From Nocardioides houyundeii (lineage in GTDB: Bacteria; Actinomycetota; Actinomycetes; Propionibacteriales; Nocardioidaceae): 64,000 bases of DNA. Of the stretch, positions 60,236 to 64,000 are shown one piece after another. Location of the stretch: assembly GCF_002865585.1 (NCBI RefSeq), contig NZ_CP025581.1, positions 124,001 through 188,000 of the forward strand, read 5' to 3'. The notes below the pieces were generated by a model. The model worked only from the letters and a program-made list of their open reading frames with translations. It was not told the origin of the DNA and ran no database searches. The translations under genes were made by a program, and so were the position numbers. Within the stretch, counting starts at the first letter, position 1. Each line of letters begins with the position of its first letter.

Positions 60236-61138
60236 TCAGCGGCCCTGCTCCTCCAGCGCCCGGCGTACCGCCTCCTGGTAGCTGAGCGGCTCGCCCGGGA
60301 CCAGCTCGCGGATCGAGTGGTCGCTGACCACCACCTCGACGCCCATGGAGTCGATGAGGTTGCGTCCCGTGGTGGTGTCGGTGTCGGTGACCAGGGAGAG
60401 CCAGTGCGAGGAGAGCCGCGGGCTCATCACGGGCACCGAGACGATGGGCACGGCGTCGCCGGTCATCACCTCGGAGGCGACCTGGAGCATCTGGGTGTAG
60501 GTCATCGCCTCGGGGCCGCCGATCTCGAAGACCCGGCCGAACGCCTGGTCGTTGTCCACCACTCCCACCAGGTAGCGGATCACGTCGTGGAGGGCGATGG
60601 GCTGGGTCTTCGTCTGCGCCCACCTGGGCACCACCATGGCCGGCAGGTTCTTGACCAGCTGGCGGGTGATCTCCCAGGAGATGCCTCCCGCGCCGACCAC
60701 GATGGCTGCTCGCAGCACGGTCACCGGCACCCCCGTCTCGCCGAGCAGGGACTCCACCTCGCGGCGGCTGCGCAGGTGGGCGGAGAGCTTCTGGTCATCG
60801 GCGCCGAGCCCGCCGAGGTAGACGACCTGGCGCACCCCGGCGGCGGCCGCGGCCTTGCCGAAGGCTCGCGCCGCGTCACGGTCCTTGGACTCGAAGTCGT
60901 CGTGGTCCAGGCTGTGCACCAGGTAGACCGCCACGTCGATGCCGTCCAGGGCCGGGCCCAGGGTGGTCTCGTCGTCCACGTCGGCGCCCACGGGCGTCCC
61001 CGGGCCGTCGTACTCCTGGGGGCGCCGGGTCATCGCCCGTACGTCGTACCCCTGGTCGATCAGGGCCGGCACCAGACGGCTGCCGACGAAGCCGGTGGCG
61101 CCGGTGACCAGGACGCGCGATGTCTCGGTGGCGGTCAT
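60236..61138 (-). CDS. NAD(P)H-binding protein (NmrA/atypical SDR)
   Basis: A 300-residue cytoplasmic Rossmann protein: VLVTGATGFVGSRLVPALID (GXXGXXG near residues 8-28), VAVYLVHSLDHDDFESKDRD, GVRQVVYLGGLGAD and PVTVLRAAIVVGAGGISWEI (active-site region altered from YXXXK). The C-terminal domain has GRVFEIGGPEAMTYTQMLQV, like proteins that bind NADP and quinone or act as redox sensors. The catalytic YXXXK of true SDR enzymes is missing. TACGCT is 7 bases before the ATG at 61136-61138. Divergent from the PNPOx-like gene. Confidence 0.88.
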   Translation of the reverse strand: MTATETSRVLVTGATGFVGSRLVPALIDQGYDVRAMTRRPQEYDGPGTPVGADVDDETTLGPALDGIDVAVYLVHSLDHDDFESKDRDAARAFGKAAAAAGVRQVVYLGGLGADDQKLSAHLRSRREVESLLGETGVPVTVLRAAIVVGAGGISWEITRQLVKNLPAMVVPRWAQTKTQPIALHDVIRYLVGVVDNDQAFGRVFEIGGPEAMTYTQMLQVASEVMTGDAVPIVSVPVMSPRLSSHWLSLVTDTDTTTGRNLIDSMGVEVVVSDHSIRELVPGEPLSYQEAVRRALEEQGR

Positions 61139-61145
61139 GCTCGCC

Positions 61146-61151
61146 AGCGTA
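61146..61151 (-). promoter_or_regulatory. Putative -10 box of a leaderless promoter
   Basis: TACGCT on the minus strand, 7 bases before the ATG at 61136-61138 of the NAD(P)H-binding gene. Confidence 0.43.
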
Positions 61152-61210
61152 GGCCCGGGGTGGGTGAGCAGTCCGGCCATAGGTCCCTGTCGGTCTCGTG
61201 CCGAAGACAG

Positions 61211-61216
61211 TAGTTT
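61211..61216 (+). promoter_or_regulatory. Putative -10 box of a leaderless promoter
   Basis: TAGTTT, 6 bases before the ATG at 61223 of the PNPOx-like gene; it lies inside the small palindrome AGTAG-TTT-CTACT-type repeat. Confidence 0.43.
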
Positions 61217-61222
61217 CTACTC

Positions 61223-61654
61223 ATGATCGGTGATGAGTCCTTTGTCCAGCTCGACGAAGCCGAGTGCTGGGAGTTCCTGCGCAGCCACGAGTTCGGCCGG
61301 ATGGCGTACCACCTCGTGGAGGAGGTGCACATCGCCCCGGTCAACTACGCCGTCGACCACGACACCCTGCTCTTCCGCACCGCGGAGGGCAGCAAGCTGC
61401 TGGGCGTGGTGATGAACCCCGACGTCGCCTTCGAGGTCGACGAGTACGACGACCGGCAGGCGGTCAGCGTCATCATCCGCGGGGTCGCCCGCAAGCTGGA
61501 GGAGGACGAGGAGCACCGTGCCGAGAACGTCCCGCTGCGGCCCTGGGTGAAGTCGCTGAAGTACAACGTGGTCGAGGTGCGGCCGACCGAGATCAGCGGC
61601 CGCCGCTTCCCGCTGGCCAAGCCCTGGACGCACATGCGGCCCGACCCGGAGTGA
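61223..61654 (+). CDS. Pyridoxamine 5'-phosphate oxidase-like FMN/F420-binding protein
   Basis: A 143-residue split-barrel protein of the PNPOx-like family. CWEFLRSHEFGRMAYHLVEE, HIAPVNYAVDHDTLLFRTAE and GSKLLGVVMNPDVAFEVDE are the usual beta-barrel and cofactor-binding segments, and RPTEISGRRFPLAKPWTHMR ends it. Such proteins bind FMN or F420 and reduce small substrates or act as sensors; no function follows from the sequence. It converges on the MerR gene. Confidence 0.88.
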   Translation: MIGDESFVQLDEAECWEFLRSHEFGRMAYHLVEEVHIAPVNYAVDHDTLLFRTAEGSKLLGVVMNPDVAFEVDEYDDRQAVSVIIRGVARKLEEDEEHRAENVPLRPWVKSLKYNVVEVRPTEISGRRFPLAKPWTHMRPDPE

Positions 61655-61684
61655 CCACGCCGCCCGAGGCGTCGAGGTGACGGC

Positions 61685-62434
61685 TCAGCGGGCGCGCTTG
61701 CGGATGCCTTCGCGCTTGGTCTCGTCCATCGCCGCCTCGTACGCCGAGACCAGGGCGGCGACCGAGAGCGGCTTGAGGCGCTCCACGACCTCCTTGAGCC
61801 GGTCCGGGGTCATGCCCGACTCCTTGTACTTGGGCCAGACCATGGTGCGGAACAGCTCGTAGAGCTCGTGGGCGATCTCGCGTCCGTGGCGGGCGTAGAG
61901 CTCGCTCGCGGCCCGGGCGGCCTCGACCGGGTAGCCGAGCTCGAGCAGCCCCAGGCCGACGGAGAGCTGGGAGACCGCGACCCGGAACCGGCCCCGGGTG
62001 GCCGGCAGCACGATGTTGAGGGCCTCCAGGGTGGACAGGTCGTCCTCGGTCAGCTCCCGGCCCGCCCGGCCGCAGAGCTCGGCGCGGGTCATCTCCACCG
62101 GCATCTCGGCCATCCACGGGGCGAGCATGGTGCGGTGCAGCGCGACGTCCTCGGCGCTGGCGTCGGCCGGGATGCCCGCGACGTACCGCTCGATGGCGGC
62201 CAGGGTGAACCCGTGGCTCTGCAGCTCCTGGACCAGCTCCAGCCGCGCGACGTGGTCGGCGGAGTAGTAGCCGGAACGGCCGCGCCGGATCGGCGGCGGC
62301 ACCAGGCCCTTGGTGGTGTAGAAGCGGATGTTGCGCACGCTCATGCCGACCCGGGCCGTGAGCTCGTCGAGGGTGAGCAGGCCGCGGGCGGCGTCGGCGG
62401 CCACCGCAGCGGTCTCGTGCATCGGTTCTGCCAC
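61685..62434 (-). CDS. MerR-family transcriptional regulator
   Basis: A 249-residue regulator: winged HTH near residues 20-90 (LLTLDELTARVGMSVRNIRF, YTTKGLVPPPIRRGRSGYYS, HVARLELVQELQSHGFTLAA), a helix to the ligand domain, and a long helical C-terminus (VGLGLLELGYPVEAARAASE ... AAMDETKREGIRKRAR) that is larger than in metal-sensing MerR, so an organic ligand such as an acyl-CoA is plausible. GTG at 62434 is chosen because GGAGG lies just upstream; a longer frame would begin near 62548. It is divergent from the thiolase operon, whose promoter spacing is of MerR type. Confidence 0.9.
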   Translation of the reverse strand: MAEPMHETAAVAADAARGLLTLDELTARVGMSVRNIRFYTTKGLVPPPIRRGRSGYYSADHVARLELVQELQSHGFTLAAIERYVAGIPADASAEDVALHRTMLAPWMAEMPVEMTRAELCGRAGRELTEDDLSTLEALNIVLPATRGRFRVAVSQLSVGLGLLELGYPVEAARAASELYARHGREIAHELYELFRTMVWPKYKESGMTPDRLKEVVERLKPLSVAALVSAYEAAMDETKREGIRKRAR

Positions 62435-62520
62435 GTCGCCTCCGTCCTCCTGCTCTGCTCCGCGCCTGCTCCGGGACCTGGACCGCTGCGTGGTGGTCCC
62501 GATCACATCCGCAAGACTGC

Positions 62521-62551
62521 TTGACGATTGTGACAGTAATAATGTCACAAT
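62521..62551 (+). promoter_or_regulatory. MerR-type promoter/operator of the thiolase operon
   Basis: TTGACG (62521-62526) and CACAAT (62546-62551) are separated by 19 bases, longer than the normal 17 and typical of MerR-activated promoters. Inside lies the dyad GTGACA-GTAATAA-TGTCAC (62530-62548). The same dyad precedes the CoA racemase gene at 50576-50597. Confidence 0.72.
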
Positions 62552-62608
62552 CGAGGGAGCACCCGCGTCAGCGCGACGCGACCCCGCACGTCACACCCAA
62601 GGACGGTC

Positions 62609-63820
<1,212 letters not shown>

Positions 63821-63838
63821 GAAGGGACCACCACACAC

Positions 63839-64000
63839 ATGAGCACCACCCACAACGACCAGACGGCCGACCAGAGCGCCGTCCACTACGAGCGCGACGC
63901 CGACGGCATCGTCACCCTGACGATGGACGACCCCACGTCCAGCGCCAACACCATGAACGAGATCTACCAGCGGTCCATGGAGGCTGCGGTCTCCCGGCTG
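63839..64000 (+). CDS. 3-hydroxyacyl-CoA dehydrogenase / enoyl-CoA hydratase (FadB-like), 3' end beyond the window
   Basis: The ATG at 63839-63841 follows GAAGGGACCACC and opens a frame of 54 codons to the window edge: ...[20 protein letters not shown] and [19 protein letters not shown] match the first strands of the enoyl-CoA hydratase half of FadB/FadJ-type fusion proteins ([11 protein letters not shown]). Its place just behind fadA supports that. The catalytic residues lie outside the window, so hydratase-only or fused types cannot be distinguished. Confidence 0.82.
   Translation, partial: MSTTHNDQTADQSAVHYERDADGIVTLTMDDPTSSANTMNEIYQRSMEAAVSRL

Overview
The window is GC-rich actinobacterial DNA. 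The DUF222/HNH '13E12' endonuclease gene, DUF3099 and SCO6745-type proteins, a MarP-like protease, an EthA-like monooxygenase, GTG starts and many apparently leaderless promoters point to the Nocardioidaceae (Nocardioides or a close relative). This placement rests on gene content only. No rRNA, tRNA, CRISPR array, transposase or phage gene was recognised.

Layout. 1-2.4 kb: housekeeping-type small genes (B3/B4 protein, DUF3099, S51 peptidase, pterin dehydratase-glyoxalase fusion). 2.4-6.1 kb: a decayed zone holding a VOC fragment, an intact benE, a frameshifted secreted SGNH hydrolase, two unrelated gene tails joined back to back and a collapsed second benE. 6.1-11 kb: a colinear, less GC-biased accessory block with a type III glutamine synthetase-like enzyme, a stand-alone DUF1116 protein, an APC permease and an Lrp/AsnC regulator, preceded by a perfect inverted repeat. 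11-24 kb: UvrA2-like protein, FUSC protein, DEAD-box helicase, YceI, AI-2E transporter (frameshifted), GlmS and an XRE-like regulator. 24-28 kb: succinate-semialdehyde dehydrogenase, TetR regulator, pirin and an atypical GH1 enzyme. 28-34.6 kb: overlapping sulfotransferase and three GT2 glycosyltransferase genes facing a PIG-L deacetylase. 34.7-42 kb: MarP-like protease, SCO6745 protein, arylsulfotransferase, SOS-controlled HNH endonuclease, UDP-glucose dehydrogenase, acetyltransferase. 42-50.6 kb: FadH and PadR, then a divergent six-gene operon (VanX-like dipeptidase, alanine-racemase-type enzyme, D-Ala-D-X ligase, acyltransferase-3 membrane protein, histidine kinase, response regulator) that resembles a dispersed vancomycin-resistance cassette. 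50.6-64 kb: alpha-methylacyl-CoA racemase, heterodimeric ABC exporter, EthA-like monooxygenase (three frameshifts), second DEAD-box helicase, DUF5701, CPBP protease, NAD(P)-binding protein, PNPOx-like protein, MerR regulator, thiolase and the start of a fadB-like gene.

Three system-level points stand out. The vanX-racemase-ligase-acyltransferase-two-component operon and the glutamine synthetase/DUF1116/permease/Lrp block are the best candidates for undescribed functions. The racemase gene at 50.6 kb and the thiolase gene at 62.6 kb carry the same operator (GTGACA-N7-TGTCACAAT), suggesting a shared fatty-acid or branched-acid regulon run by the MerR protein at 62 kb. Seven apparent single-base losses, all at or next to G/C runs, break or displace five genes, which looks more like sequencing error than biology.
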